64,000 nucleotides of DNA, taken from assembly GCA_021737405.1 (NCBI GenBank), contig JAIPEG010000001.1, positions 293,137-357,136 on the forward strand. The letters are read 5' to 3'. Position 1 is the stretch's first letter. Every line of letters starts with the position of its first letter. This document shows, in pieces, positions 40,624 to 49,743 of the stretch. The notes beneath the pieces are model-generated. The model was not told the origin of the DNA, made no database searches, and saw only the letters and a list, made by a program, of their open reading frames with translations. The position numbers and the translations under genes were made by a program. This stretch comes from Bacteriovoracaceae bacterium. GTDB lineage: Bacteria > Bdellovibrionota > Bacteriovoracia > Bacteriovoracales > Bacteriovoracaceae.

Positions 40624-43290
40624 ATGAGTTCAGACAATGAATTAGAAAAAACATATTCCTCTAAAGATGTTGAGAATAAGTGGTATTCCATATGGGAAAA
40701 AGGTGGATATTTTAAACCTCGCCCTGGCAAAACAGGCGAAGCCTTTACCATCATTATGCCACCTCCCAATGTTACTGGAAGGCTTCACGCGGGCCATGCC
40801 CTAGACGTAACCACTCAAGATGCACTTATTCGCTTCAAGAGAATGAAAGGCTATGAAGCCCTATGGCTTCCCGGTATGGATCACGCTGGTATTGCTACTC
40901 AAAATGTTGTTGAAAGAATGGTATGGGAGCAAGAAAAGAAAACACGCTACGACTACGGACGTGAGGAATTTATTTCTAAAATTTGGAAGTGGAAAGAAGA
41001 GTATGGTGGCATTATCGCAACTCAACAACGATCTCTTGGTGCCAGCCCTGATTGGGACTACTCTATTTTTACGATGGATGAAGGCCCTCACAAGGCCGTT
41101 AATAAAGTGTTTGTCGATCTATTCAATGAAGGACTTATTTATCAGTCCGACTATATTATTAACTGGGACCCAGTCCTACAATCTGCTATCTCAGATGCTG
41201 AAGTTGAGCACAAAGAAGTAAATGGAAACTTTTATCACCTTATCTATAAAGTAAAAGACAGCAACGAAACGCTAGAAATCGCCACCACAAGACCCGAAAC
41301 TCTCCTTGGAGACACCGCTGTTTGCGTTCACCCGGAAGACGAAAGGTTCCAGCACCTCATTGGCAAAACCGCAATTGTTCCCCTTTGTAATCGAGAAGTA
41401 CCAATCATTGCGGATGATTATGTTGACCGTGAAAAAGGAACTGGTTGTTTAAAAGTTACTCCAGGTCATGACTTCAATGACTTTGAAATTGGAAAGCGCC
41501 ACAACCTTCCCATTATCACCATTATCAATAAAGACGGCACTCTTAACGATTTTGGATTAGAATGGAAAGGACAAGACTGCTTAAAGGCCAGAAAGTCATT
41601 TGTTACAAAGCTTGAAGAGATTGGGGTTCTCGTCTCGACAAAGCCACATCGTCATCAAGTCGGTCATGGTGATAGATCTGGTGCGATCATAGAGCCTCTC
41701 GTTTCAAAGCAATGGTTTTTAAATGTTCAAGAAATGGCAAAAGAATCCTGTAAGGCCGTTGATGAAGACAATACTGTTTTCTACCCGCGCCAATGGGAAA
41801 ACACTTACTTTTCATGGATGAGAGAGCCAAAAAACTGGTGTATTTCAAGACAACTATGGTGGGGCCATCAAATTCCAGTCTTTTATTGCCAAGACTGCTC
41901 TCATCAGTACGCAAGCGAAACTGAATCAACAGCTTGTCCAAAGTGCCATTCAAATAATATTAAGCAAGATCCTGACGTCCTCGATACTTGGTTCAGCTCG
42001 GCCTTATGGCCCATGAGTACATTGGGATGGCCTGATGAAAAACTAATGGATGAGAGAAAGTTTAAAACCTTTTTCCCAACCTCCGTACTTGTTACTGGAT
42101 ATGACATTATATTCTTCTGGGTGGCCCGAATGATGATGATGTCTCTTAAGTTTATGAAAGAAGTTCCTTTCGATAAAATTTATATCCACGCTATTGTTAG
42201 AGATAAGATGGGCCGCAAGATGAGTAAATCCCTTGGAAATGGGATTGATCCACTTGAAATGGTCGATTTATATGGCGCCGATGCCTTTCGCTTTACCCTA
42301 GCGGCTGGTTCTGGTTACAACCGGGGAATCAATTTAGATCCCGATAGAATTAGCGGTTTTAGAAACTTTGTTAATAAGATTTGGAATGCTTTTCGCTTTA
42401 TCTCTCCTTATCTTGAAAATGCAAACGAAGAACTTCCTGACACTTCTAAACTTGATCCTCATGAAAAATGGATTCTTGGCGAATTAAATTCTGTCGTAAA
42501 GGTGATGAATGATTCAATGGAAGAATTCCGTTATGATGATTCATGTTCGGCCATATATAGTTTTGTATACGATAAGTTCTGTTCTTGGTTTATAGAGTTA
42601 TCGAAGACGACATTTAATCAAGGTAGTGAAGAAGAAATCCAAAGGCGAGCAACCGTTCTTAAGTATACCTTTAGAAAGGTAGTGGCATTATTACACCCTA
42701 TTACACCTTACATTACCGAAGAACTCTGGACTCATCTTAAGAATAAGGAAGAAGACTTACTCATCATTCAAGATTACCCAGAATATAGCGAGTCTCTAGA
42801 GTTTACCAAAGAGCAAGCTGATATGAATCGCTTCGTAGAAGTCATATCCACGATTCGTAATTTACGAGCAAGTGTTAATATAAAACCCAAAGAGGAAATT
42901 TCGGCGATACTAAAAACTGATATTCAAGAGGCGATTGATTATTTTCAAAAAAACGAAGCCAACTTCCTCAAGCTTGCTCGTGTAAATAATCTTAAGATTG
43001 AGAAAAAAGACGGTATTACACCAAAAAAATGCCTTATTGGGGCAACAACTCACACAGAGATCTTTATCCCCTTAGAAGGTGTCATCGACATTGAAGAGCA
43101 GATAAGTCGTCTCGAGAAGGACCTAAAAAAGACCGAAAAGGAACTTGATAAATACACCAAGAAGCTAAACAACCAGAAGTTTCTCGATAAAGCTCCTGAC
43201 GAAGTTAAGCAAGAGGTTCAATTTAACTTTGATCAATTAAGTGAAAAAGTCTCGAGTCTTAAATCAAATATCGAAAAGTTTAAGGGTTAG
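40624..43290 (+). CDS. valS: Valyl-tRNA synthetase
   Basis: An 888-residue class I synthetase that charges tRNA-Val. Residues ~45-60 carry the HIGH-like motif within PPPNVTGRLHAGHA; the editing domain (TTRPETLLGDTAV) follows, and GRKMSKSLGNGIDP is the KMSKS loop. The end is the ValS-specific coiled-coil arm (from about residue 820, EEQISRLEKDLKKTEKELDK). Length matches the family. The stop overlaps the stop of the convergent glycosyltransferase-like gene at 43287. Confidence 0.97.
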   Translation: MSSDNELEKTYSSKDVENKWYSIWEKGGYFKPRPGKTGEAFTIIMPPPNVTGRLHAGHALDVTTQDALIRFKRMKGYEALWLPGMDHAGIATQNVVERMVWEQEKKTRYDYGREEFISKIWKWKEEYGGIIATQQRSLGASPDWDYSIFTMDEGPHKAVNKVFVDLFNEGLIYQSDYIINWDPVLQSAISDAEVEHKEVNGNFYHLIYKVKDSNETLEIATTRPETLLGDTAVCVHPEDERFQHLIGKTAIVPLCNREVPIIADDYVDREKGTGCLKVTPGHDFNDFEIGKRHNLPIITIINKDGTLNDFGLEWKGQDCLKARKSFVTKLEEIGVLVSTKPHRHQVGHGDRSGAIIEPLVSKQWFLNVQEMAKESCKAVDEDNTVFYPRQWENTYFSWMREPKNWCISRQLWWGHQIPVFYCQDCSHQYASETESTACPKCHSNNIKQDPDVLDTWFSSALWPMSTLGWPDEKLMDERKFKTFFPTSVLVTGYDIIFFWVARMMMMSLKFMKEVPFDKIYIHAIVRDKMGRKMSKSLGNGIDPLEMVDLYGADAFRFTLAAGSGYNRGINLDPDRISGFRNFVNKIWNAFRFISPYLENANEELPDTSKLDPHEKWILGELNSVVKVMNDSMEEFRYDDSCSAIYSFVYDKFCSWFIELSKTTFNQGSEEEIQRRATVLKYTFRKVVALLHPITPYITEELWTHLKNKEEDLLIIQDYPEYSESLEFTKEQADMNRFVEVISTIRNLRASVNIKPKEEISAILKTDIQEAIDYFQKNEANFLKLARVNNLKIEKKDGITPKKCLIGATTHTEIFIPLEGVIDIEEQISRLEKDLKKTEKELDKYTKKLNNQKFLDKAPDEVKQEVQFNFDQLSEKVSSLKSNIEKFKG

Positions 43291-44234
43291 AGAGAATACT
43301 TTTTATAGATCAAGTCGACTAAATCGGAGTAACTCATATTCTCTGAAGTATCGCCCTTAAGAAGTATCACTTTGTTTTCATCGGCCAGTTCAGCCTGAAC
43401 TGGCTCACATTTAAAATAAGGTAGATTCACAATCTCACGCCCTATTAAAAATGATTCCACTAAGAGAAAGCTTGCCTGAGAACAAAGCCAAGTAATATTT
43501 GAAACAAAGCCTCTGCATCTTATCAAATAATGGTGCAGGTTTTCGACACTGGCCTCACTCGCATCTATGACGTGAGGAAAATTTAATTTTAGCTCATCCA
43601 TTGAGTCACTAGGTTTTTCGGACCACACAATCACCCTAAAATCTTTCAAATCTTCTATGATCAACGAAATAAAACTTAATAGATTTTCAGATTCTATTTC
43701 AAAATCTACAGCAAAAAACAGAAATGGTTCCGATGATTCTGCTTTGAAGAAGTTCTCGGGTGTTTTTTCTTTAGATTCTTCCGCTACTGACTCGTATTTC
43801 TTTTCACCAAAGGAAGAATCCTCCCAAAGGACAGAGTAACGCTCCATTGGCGAGAGATTGTCCGGTCTAGGATGAGGATTTGTTAGAAAAACGTCATTTA
43901 ATAAAGACTTCCAACCTAATCTATATTTTGCCTTTAGTGCTTTCGCAAAATGAAGGGGGCCAGCCTCGGTCCTGAAGCAAAGAACATGGCTAATGTTAAA
44001 TAAATCATCCAATCGACTAGCTAGTTTTATACTTGCGAGAGGTCCAAAATCACTTTCGTTTACGGTAAAAAACTTTACGCTTTTCTTTAGACCCATTAAC
44101 TGATTCGATAAATTTAAAGTATGAACGATACTTATCTCTGCCTCAGGAAATTTCTTTTCAATTGAAGAAATCAAAGGGAGCATCAAAAACAAATTGTTTT
44201 CACCTTTTTCTGGTAAAAGAACAAACTTTTCCAT
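43287..44234 (-). CDS. Glycosyltransferase family 9-like (heptosyltransferase-like) protein
   Basis: A 315-residue protein that resembles ADP-heptose:LPS heptosyltransferases in layout: an N-terminal Rossmann part (LLPEKGENNLFLMLPLISSIEKKFP, LRTEAG-like CFRTEAGPLHFAKAL) and a C-terminal part with FVSNITWLCSQAS where GT9 proteins bind the nucleotide sugar. Key glycines and the usual GDxxxxTP motifs are weak, so it could be degenerate. It sits near other envelope genes (the EI24 protein next). It might add sugar to LPS core, a function that would fit gmhA at 11921. Confidence 0.55.
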   Translation of the reverse strand: MEKFVLLPEKGENNLFLMLPLISSIEKKFPEAEISIVHTLNLSNQLMGLKKSVKFFTVNESDFGPLASIKLASRLDDLFNISHVLCFRTEAGPLHFAKALKAKYRLGWKSLLNDVFLTNPHPRPDNLSPMERYSVLWEDSSFGEKKYESVAEESKEKTPENFFKAESSEPFLFFAVDFEIESENLLSFISLIIEDLKDFRVIVWSEKPSDSMDELKLNFPHVIDASEASVENLHHYLIRCRGFVSNITWLCSQASFLLVESFLIGREIVNLPYFKCEPVQAELADENKVILLKGDTSENMSYSDLVDLIYKKYSL

Positions 44235-44238
44235 AACT

Positions 44239-44970
44239 CTACCCTGCCGTTATTTGGGTGTTTCGCTTTACATGAAGCACGGTAAAGTAAACAACGCCAA
44301 AGGGAAGCATGAACAAATTAAAAATGGGAATTGTTATGAGAATAAGGAATCCCCCTCCCATCAACCCATAAGAAAAAAATGATCCTCTTAAATCACTTAA
44401 ACACTCTGTAAAAGTCATATTTTTTCTCGACCAAGAATAATCTAAAAAGCTCACGGCCATTAGAAGAGATGAGATCAATACGCTTATTGGAGCCAAGATG
44501 CCGACGAAGCTTACGGCAAATGCTAATATGTTTAAAATAATGATAAAAATTATTTTTTTAAATTCATTCGATAAAGTTTGAGACAGTCTTTTAAAGAGCC
44601 TTGTAAAAGAAGCTCCTACCACTTCAGGAGTTTCCCCGACCAAAATTCTTTCAACTCTATTTGAAATAATATCGTTAAAGGGAGAGGCCAGTCCTGAAAC
44701 GACCAAAACAAAAGTCCAACTAAGAAGAAAGTAGAACCCTATGGTTAAAATCCCGGCCAACAACCAAAAGAAAAACTGACTCCAGCCCCCTGTACTCACG
44801 GATTGTTCAATAAAGGCCCTGCCCTTGTCCAAAAGGTCCCCATACAAGTAAGAGCCAAAAACAAAGTAAACGAGGGCCCCGATAAGAATGGGGATGAATG
44901 AAAAAATCACAATCCATTTATCTTTTCTATAAACTGATAAGGATTCACCGATACTTGATACGATATTCAT
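44239..44970 (-). CDS. EI24-domain membrane protein (CysZ-like)
   Basis: A 243-residue polytopic membrane protein with the EI24 fold: long hydrophobic segments near residues 18-40, 62-95, 135-170 and 205-232, and the LASPFNDIISNRVE segment typical of the family. The family includes CysZ sulfate permeases and etoposide-induced 2.4 proteins. No cysteine-biosynthesis gene lies nearby, so sulfate transport is only a family guess. It is four bases upstream of the GT9-like gene and one base from the DUF309 gene, so the three are probably one operon. Confidence 0.75.
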   Translation of the reverse strand: MNIVSSIGESLSVYRKDKWIVIFSFIPILIGALVYFVFGSYLYGDLLDKGRAFIEQSVSTGGWSQFFFWLLAGILTIGFYFLLSWTFVLVVSGLASPFNDIISNRVERILVGETPEVVGASFTRLFKRLSQTLSNEFKKIIFIIILNILAFAVSFVGILAPISVLISSLLMAVSFLDYSWSRKNMTFTECLSDLRGSFFSYGLMGGGFLILITIPIFNLFMLPFGVVYFTVLHVKRNTQITAG

Positions 44971-44971
44971 T

Positions 44972-45406
44972 CTACTTCTCCATTTTATCTAGATGTGGTC
45001 CCCATTTTGAGGGGTCCGAAAATCTAAAGGATTGAAGGTTTTTAAAATCGGTTAATTTTGGATCATCCGGGATATCCCTGACTAGCTTCTTAAACCTTTT
45101 CCAATTCAAAAATTTATTCATTATATCAGATTCCACGCCCCTGACTTCACACTGCGTTATTTTCTCCTTAGCCTTATTAATCATTCCCTTTGCCCCAGGC
45201 AAATTATTATCGGAATGATGCAATAAGGCAGTAGCAACTTGGATAACGACCCAGTAAACAAAGCGAGCGTCATCCCCCATATCTTCGAGCCAATGGTCCT
45301 CAAGCTCTTCATGGCACTCCCAAAAATAACCTGAATTATAAAGTCTAATGCCCTCCATCATTTTCTTCAGATGTTGCGAGGAAAACTGACCGATGTCACC
45401 AGACAT
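44972..45406 (-). CDS. DUF309-family protein
   Basis: The start at 45406 is chosen because AAGGAG lies four bases before the ATG; an upstream in-frame ATG at 45439 lacks such a site. The 144-residue protein matches DUF309: an all-helical fold with LYNSGYFWECHEELEDHWL and a later VIQVATALLHH segment. A metal site made of His and Glu is plausible, but the family's function is unknown. It is the first gene of a three-gene minus-strand operon and divergent from the HisC-like gene, with 83 bases between them. Confidence 0.8.
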   Translation of the reverse strand: MSGDIGQFSSQHLKKMMEGIRLYNSGYFWECHEELEDHWLEDMGDDARFVYWVVIQVATALLHHSDNNLPGAKGMINKAKEKITQCEVRGVESDIMNKFLNWKRFKKLVRDIPDDPKLTDFKNLQSFRFSDPSKWGPHLDKMEK

Positions 45407-45489
45407 GTCGCTCCTTTTTGCGTTAGAATTCTTTGGCAAATACTATCCTAAATTTCGGCTTGCGGGCCACCCCAAGTGCAGAGGGCGAT

Positions 45490-46653
45490 ATGACAAAAAA
45501 ATCTTTTGGTGATCCTAAGACAATTTCACAATCCTTAGTACCAAGCTATATCAGAGACCTAAAAGTTTATCAGGCCGGTAAGCCGATTGACGAGCTCACG
45601 AGAGAAAAAGGCTTAACTCGAATCTCTAAACTCGCTTCCAATGAAAACCCCCTTGGACCCTCACCATTTGCTATCAGAGAAATGACAAATGCACTCTGGG
45701 ATATTCATCGTTACCCTGATATGCATGCCTATGCTCTGAAGTCCCAGCTTTCTGAACTTTATCAATTAACAGTAGAAAATATTACGCTCGGAAATGGCAG
45801 TGAAGGAATCATGGGTTATATCGCTCGTGCTTTTCTTGGGCCTGGAAGCGAAGTCCTCACCTCTGAAAATACTTTTATTGGCTTTTATATTCTCGCAAGA
45901 AGTGTCGGTGCCGAACTTAATTGCGTGCCCCTCACAAAAGATTATCGCTATGATGTAATGGCCATCGCAAATGCCATTAATGAAAAGACTAAAATTATCT
46001 ATATCGCTAATCCAAATAACCCGACAGGAACTTACATAACAAAGACTGAGTTTGATCATTTAATGGATCATGTACCCGATCACGTTCTTGTAATTCTTGA
46101 TGAGGCTTACTTCGAGTACGCCAACGAATATGACGACTACCCAGATTCAATGGATTATCGCTATGACAATGTCATCACCTTAAGAACTTTTTCAAAAGCT
46201 TATGGACTCTCAGGAGTTAGAGTGGGCTATGGCTTTGGACACGAGGATTTAATCACTAACTTAAACAAAGTTAAACTTCCCTTTGAGCCCAACCTGATTG
46301 CCCAAAAAGGTGCTGTTGGCGCTTTAAAAGATCGTCCACACCTTGAAAGGACATTAAAAACAAATGCCAAGCTACTTAAAGAGTGTGAGAAATTCTTAAT
46401 CGATAAAAACTTCTCCCCCATTAAATCAATCACTAACTTTATCACTATAAAAACGGGAAGCTCCGAAGCTAGTGACTTTCTTTTTGCGAACCTTTTAAAT
46501 GAAGGCGTTATTATTCGTCCCCTTAAGGCCAATGAGATGTCAGAGTTTATTCGCATCTCCATTGGTACAGAAGAAGAAATGCAACACTTTTACGAAGCGA
46601 TGGAAAAAGTTCTTCCAGAGTACGATAAGAAATACGGTAGGTCTGAAATATGA
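45490..46653 (+). CDS. HisC-like aminotransferase, probably aromatic amino acid
   Basis: A 387-residue fold-type I PLP enzyme of the histidinol-phosphate aminotransferase family. Motifs: LASNENPLGPSP, GNGSEGI, YIANPNNPTGT, ILDEAYFEY and TFSKAYGLSGVRVGY with the Schiff-base lysine. The start at 45490 has GAGGG just upstream; a TTG at 45433 is open in frame but lacks this and would overlap the divergent gene's leader. It is followed by FAH and homogentisate dioxygenase genes with an overlapping start, so tyrosine or phenylalanine transamination to an aryl-pyruvate is more likely than histidine synthesis; HisC-family enzymes are known to accept aromatic substrates. The role is inferred from context. 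Confidence 0.85.
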   Translation: MTKKSFGDPKTISQSLVPSYIRDLKVYQAGKPIDELTREKGLTRISKLASNENPLGPSPFAIREMTNALWDIHRYPDMHAYALKSQLSELYQLTVENITLGNGSEGIMGYIARAFLGPGSEVLTSENTFIGFYILARSVGAELNCVPLTKDYRYDVMAIANAINEKTKIIYIANPNNPTGTYITKTEFDHLMDHVPDHVLVILDEAYFEYANEYDDYPDSMDYRYDNVITLRTFSKAYGLSGVRVGYGFGHEDLITNLNKVKLPFEPNLIAQKGAVGALKDRPHLERTLKTNAKLLKECEKFLIDKNFSPIKSITNFITIKTGSSEASDFLFANLLNEGVIIRPLKANEMSEFIRISIGTEEEMQHFYEAMEKVLPEYDKKYGRSEI

Positions 46654-47657
46654 AAATATGTAGTTTTAGTTATCAAAGCCCTTTTATTACTCAAAAGCGA
46701 ATCGGGATTATCACCTCAGAAAATATTTTAATTGATCCCAACTTATGTTGGCAGCTCGATTTTCAAAGGGAAGGCCATTCAAATTATGAAGAGAGGGCAA
46801 ATTACAAAATGCCAACAAGCCTTTCTCGGTTATTAAAACTTCATGACTCTCCTCTAGAAGCCCTTCAGGAAGCCTATGGGCTCTTTCTCTTTTTTAGAAA
46901 GGTTGGGATTAATGAAATGGCAGATGGTACTCCAATTTCATTTAACCTAGATCAAGAAGATAATATTCGCTTTCATAACCCATTAGATAAAATCAGCACT
47001 TACCGAGACTTTTATGCTCACGAAAAACATGTAAAAAAAGGTTTTGAAAAACGAAAGGAGCCCGTTCCTCCCGCATGGTACGAGATACCCGCCTATTACA
47101 AGGGTGGAACAGAGGGATTTATCGGACCCGAAGATGAAATTCTTTGGCCCTCCTACACAGACGTGCTTGATTTTGAATTAGAGATGGCCGTTGTTATTGG
47201 TAAAGACGGCTTTAATATAAAAGAAGAGTCTGCACTTGATCATATTTTTGGTTACACCATATTAAACGACATAAGTGCGAGAGATATTCAAAAGAAAGAG
47301 ATGTCCATTCGCCTAGGACCAGCAAAAGGAAAAGATTTCTGCTCGGTTCTTGGACCCGTTATCGTTACTGCAGATGAATTTGAGGGTGAACCTAATCTTT
47401 TAATGACAGCTAAAATTAACGGTGAAGAATGGTCGCGAGGGTATTCTGGTGACTCCCATTACACTTGGGCACAAATGATCGCTCACGCCTCTCGAGAGGA
47501 GTTTGTCGTGGCCGGAGACCTAATGGGATCTGGCACTGTTGGTACCGGCTGCGGTCTAGAGCTTGATAAATGGATCAAAAGTGGTGATGAAATAGAACTC
47601 TATATAGAGAGAATCGGTCATCTTAAAAATAAAGTTGGCCAAAAAAGGATGTATTAA
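46650..47657 (+). CDS. Fumarylacetoacetate hydrolase-family protein
   Basis: A 335-residue FAH-family enzyme. Features are FYAHEKH, a DFELEMAVVIGKDG metal-binding stretch, GYTILNDISARDIQ, GPAKGKDF and the late GDLMGSGTVGTGCGLELD. These match bacterial fumarylacetoacetases, which split fumarylacetoacetate to fumarate and acetoacetate, the last step of homogentisate breakdown. It is shorter than the eukaryotic enzyme. The ATG overlaps the aminotransferase stop by four bases, and the homogentisate dioxygenase gene starts one base later, strongly supporting the pathway assignment. Confidence 0.85.
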   Translation: MKICSFSYQSPFITQKRIGIITSENILIDPNLCWQLDFQREGHSNYEERANYKMPTSLSRLLKLHDSPLEALQEAYGLFLFFRKVGINEMADGTPISFNLDQEDNIRFHNPLDKISTYRDFYAHEKHVKKGFEKRKEPVPPAWYEIPAYYKGGTEGFIGPEDEILWPSYTDVLDFELEMAVVIGKDGFNIKEESALDHIFGYTILNDISARDIQKKEMSIRLGPAKGKDFCSVLGPVIVTADEFEGEPNLLMTAKINGEEWSRGYSGDSHYTWAQMIAHASREEFVVAGDLMGSGTVGTGCGLELDKWIKSGDEIELYIERIGHLKNKVGQKRMY

Positions 47658-47658
47658 G

Positions 47659-48750
47659 ATGGAGAGCTTTAAAGCGAGTGGTACTTATACCAAACAAGCC
47701 CACGTTAAAATTCCTGACGGACTATATGAAGAAGAGCATGGAAGAAAAGGCTTTTTTGGAAGAGTCAGTCACCTTTATCATGAAAATCCACCTGTAAACT
47801 GGAAGAATATTGAAGGGGATCTTAAGCCACGTTGCCTGCCTCCTGTTTTTAATCAGAGCTTAGCAAAGAATCGTTTTACGACAATTTTAGCTAATAAAGA
47901 CTGCCTCATTTCAATTGCTCACTATGATAAGGATTTCGATCATTTCTTTAGAAATGCTGATCATGATGAGCTTTATTTTATTCATGAAGGTGTGGGTCGG
48001 GTAGAAACTACTTTTGGTCCCTTAGATTATAAGAAAGGTGACTATATCAATATTCCGAGAGGCACTACATATAAATACTATGTATCAGAAGAAACTAAAT
48101 TCTTATTAATTGAATCGACTTCAGAATATGAAGAACCAAGCAGAGGCATTTTAGGACCCAACGCACTTTACGATCAAACAGCGATTAAAACTCCAGAAGC
48201 AGCACTTGGATCCGAGCAAGACAAGGACGAGTACACCCTCTTAATAAAAAGGCTTGGTAAGCTCACCAAAGTTACCTATCCCTTTAACCCACTAGATGCC
48301 AAAGGCTGGAAAGGTTCGGTTTATCCTAAACTTCTAAGTATCTATGACTTCTGTCCTATTATGAGTCATAAATATCATATTCCTCCTTCAGGACACACAA
48401 CCTTCGTTGCACAGAACTTTGTGATTTGCTCATTTGTGGCAAGACCTCTCGAGGACTCCTCTGAAGGTGTTTTAAAAGTTCCTTTTTATCACAGCAATAT
48501 TGATTACGATGAAGTCCTTTTCTATCATGAAGGTAACTTCTTTAGTCGTGACAATATTGATGCAGGAGCCTTCACTTTTCACCCGCAAGGCATTCATCAT
48601 GGGCCGCACCCAAAAGCTTTTGAAAAGTCTGATGACAAACTTCATACCGATGAATTTGCTGTGATGATTGACACTCGCTACCCGCTTGAGCCGACTTCAT
48701 GGTTCTCCGAAAACGAAAATAAGAATTACTGGAAAAGTTGGATGGTTTAA
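47659..48750 (+). CDS. hmgA: Homogentisate 1,2-dioxygenase
   Basis: A 363-residue cupin-fold Fe(II) dioxygenase that opens the ring of homogentisate to maleylacetoacetate. Recognisable parts: HDELYFIHEGVGRVET in the N-terminal cupin and, in the C-terminal half, DEVLFYHEGNFFSRD and FHPQGIHHGPHPKAF with metal-ligand histidines. The start at 47659 follows AGGA; a TTG 24 bases upstream lies inside the previous gene and is less likely. It is about 70 residues shorter than classical HmgA, as in the short bacterial group. It sits directly between the FAH and flavin-reductase-like genes. 4-Hydroxyphenylpyruvate dioxygenase and maleylacetoacetate isomerase are not in the window. Confidence 0.85.
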   Translation: MESFKASGTYTKQAHVKIPDGLYEEEHGRKGFFGRVSHLYHENPPVNWKNIEGDLKPRCLPPVFNQSLAKNRFTTILANKDCLISIAHYDKDFDHFFRNADHDELYFIHEGVGRVETTFGPLDYKKGDYINIPRGTTYKYYVSEETKFLLIESTSEYEEPSRGILGPNALYDQTAIKTPEAALGSEQDKDEYTLLIKRLGKLTKVTYPFNPLDAKGWKGSVYPKLLSIYDFCPIMSHKYHIPPSGHTTFVAQNFVICSFVARPLEDSSEGVLKVPFYHSNIDYDEVLFYHEGNFFSRDNIDAGAFTFHPQGIHHGPHPKAFEKSDDKLHTDEFAVMIDTRYPLEPTSWFSENENKNYWKSWMV

Positions 48751-49377
48751 ATGAAAAGTTTTGATACAGATGGTGAATTTACAAATAATTATAAATTTCT
48801 CATCGGCAGTATATTACCGCGCCCAATTGCAGTCGTTTCGACCTTGAATGAGGATGGCTCAAACAATGTCGCCCCTTTTTCTTTTTTTACAGGTGTATCG
48901 GCAAAGCCCATGATTGTCGCCTTTTGTCCTTTAATTAGAAGCTCTAATGGTGAGTTAAAAGACACCCCTCGAAATATTTTCAGGGAAAAAGAATTTGTTA
49001 TCAATTTTGTTTCTGAGCCAATATTAGAAAAAATTAATCTTACCTCCACAGAACTTCCCTATGGTGAAGACGAATTTAAGTTTGCAGGATTAACTCCTAT
49101 TGATTCCGAGGTCGTTAAGGCCCGTCGTATTAAAGAGAGCCTAATTCATTTTGAATGTGTTTATAGAGATCACTTATCTTATGGTGATGAGCCCGGATGT
49201 GGTCAAATTATCACTGGTGAAGTGAAAAAGGTTCATGTGGCCGACCATATCTTAGAGGAGGGTCGAATTAGCACAGACCTATTCGCTCCGGTTGGAAGAG
49301 GTGCGGGTAATGACTGGATTCTTTGTAACAATAGAGTTCAGATTGAAAGACTCATGAAGGCGCAAATACAAAAATGA
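48751..49377 (+). CDS. Flavin-reductase-like (FMN-binding split-barrel) protein
   Basis: A 208-residue protein of the flavin reductase-like family. PRPIAVVSTLNEDGSNNVAPFSFF and KDTPRNIFREKEFVIN are typical of its FMN-binding split barrel. Its start follows the homogentisate dioxygenase stop with no gap, and it overlaps the next gene by four bases. Such proteins reduce flavin for monooxygenases or bind FMN with unknown role; here a part in aromatic catabolism is inferred from the operon. Confidence 0.8.
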   Translation: MKSFDTDGEFTNNYKFLIGSILPRPIAVVSTLNEDGSNNVAPFSFFTGVSAKPMIVAFCPLIRSSNGELKDTPRNIFREKEFVINFVSEPILEKINLTSTELPYGEDEFKFAGLTPIDSEVVKARRIKESLIHFECVYRDHLSYGDEPGCGQIITGEVKKVHVADHILEEGRISTDLFAPVGRGAGNDWILCNNRVQIERLMKAQIQK

Positions 49378-49739
49378 TTATCAAAACTCTCCTCATGTCT
49401 CTTTTCCTTTTGTCTTGTGCCTCTACACTTAAAGAAGAAGACTGTATTGGCCGAGACTGGACAAAACAAGGTCTTTCCGATTCCTCACGTGGTCTTGAAA
49501 AGACGATGTATGAAACTTATATAAATGTCTGCTCTCAAGAAGAAGATCCTACCACTTTAAAAAATTATCTTGAAGGATACCTCGTTGGTGCAAAGAAATA
49601 TTGTACTTATCATCAAGGTAAACTTGTCGGAGAAAGCCAGAGGACCTTTCCCTCTGTTTGCAAAATCGAAAAATTTGATGAATTCATCAAAGGCTACAAT
49701 GAAGGCAAAAAAAAAGGCCCTCAAAAGAGGGCCAATTAA
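49374..49739 (+). CDS. DUF2799-like lipoprotein
   Basis: A 121-residue protein with a lipoprotein signal (LLMSLFLLSC, Cys at about residue 15). The mature part has the spacing of DUF2799 proteins (CIGRDWTKQGLSD, later YLEGYLVGAKKYCTYHQG). Function unknown. Its start overlaps the flavin-reductase-like gene by ATGA, so it is the last gene of the catabolic operon. The last ten codons are made of the A tract and hairpin that form the terminator of the convergent tig gene, which explains the odd EGKKKGPQKRAN ending. Confidence 0.7.
   Translation: MIIKTLLMSLFLLSCASTLKEEDCIGRDWTKQGLSDSSRGLEKTMYETYINVCSQEEDPTTLKNYLEGYLVGAKKYCTYHQGKLVGESQRTFPSVCKIEKFDEFIKGYNEGKKKGPQKRAN
49707..49733 (-). terminator. 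Rho-independent terminator of tig
   Basis: On the minus strand a 7-bp GC-rich stem (49727-49733 with 49716-49722, four-base loop) is followed by nine T residues (49715-49707). It begins 11 bases after the tig stop. It lies entirely within the coding sequence of the convergent lipoprotein gene. Confidence 0.85.
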
Positions 49740-49743
49740 AATC

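Noticed and set aside
40853..41221. 122-codon plus-strand frame within valS
   Set aside because: Out-of-frame shadow of a clear valyl-tRNA synthetase.
45433..45489. Longer HisC-like frame beginning at TTG 45433
   Set aside because: ATG 45490 has a good ribosome binding site and gives the usual family length; the extension runs into the leader of the divergent DUF309 gene.
47635..47658. Longer hmgA frame beginning at TTG 47635
   Set aside because: It lies inside the FAH-family gene; ATG 47659 follows AGGA and fits the tight operon spacing.
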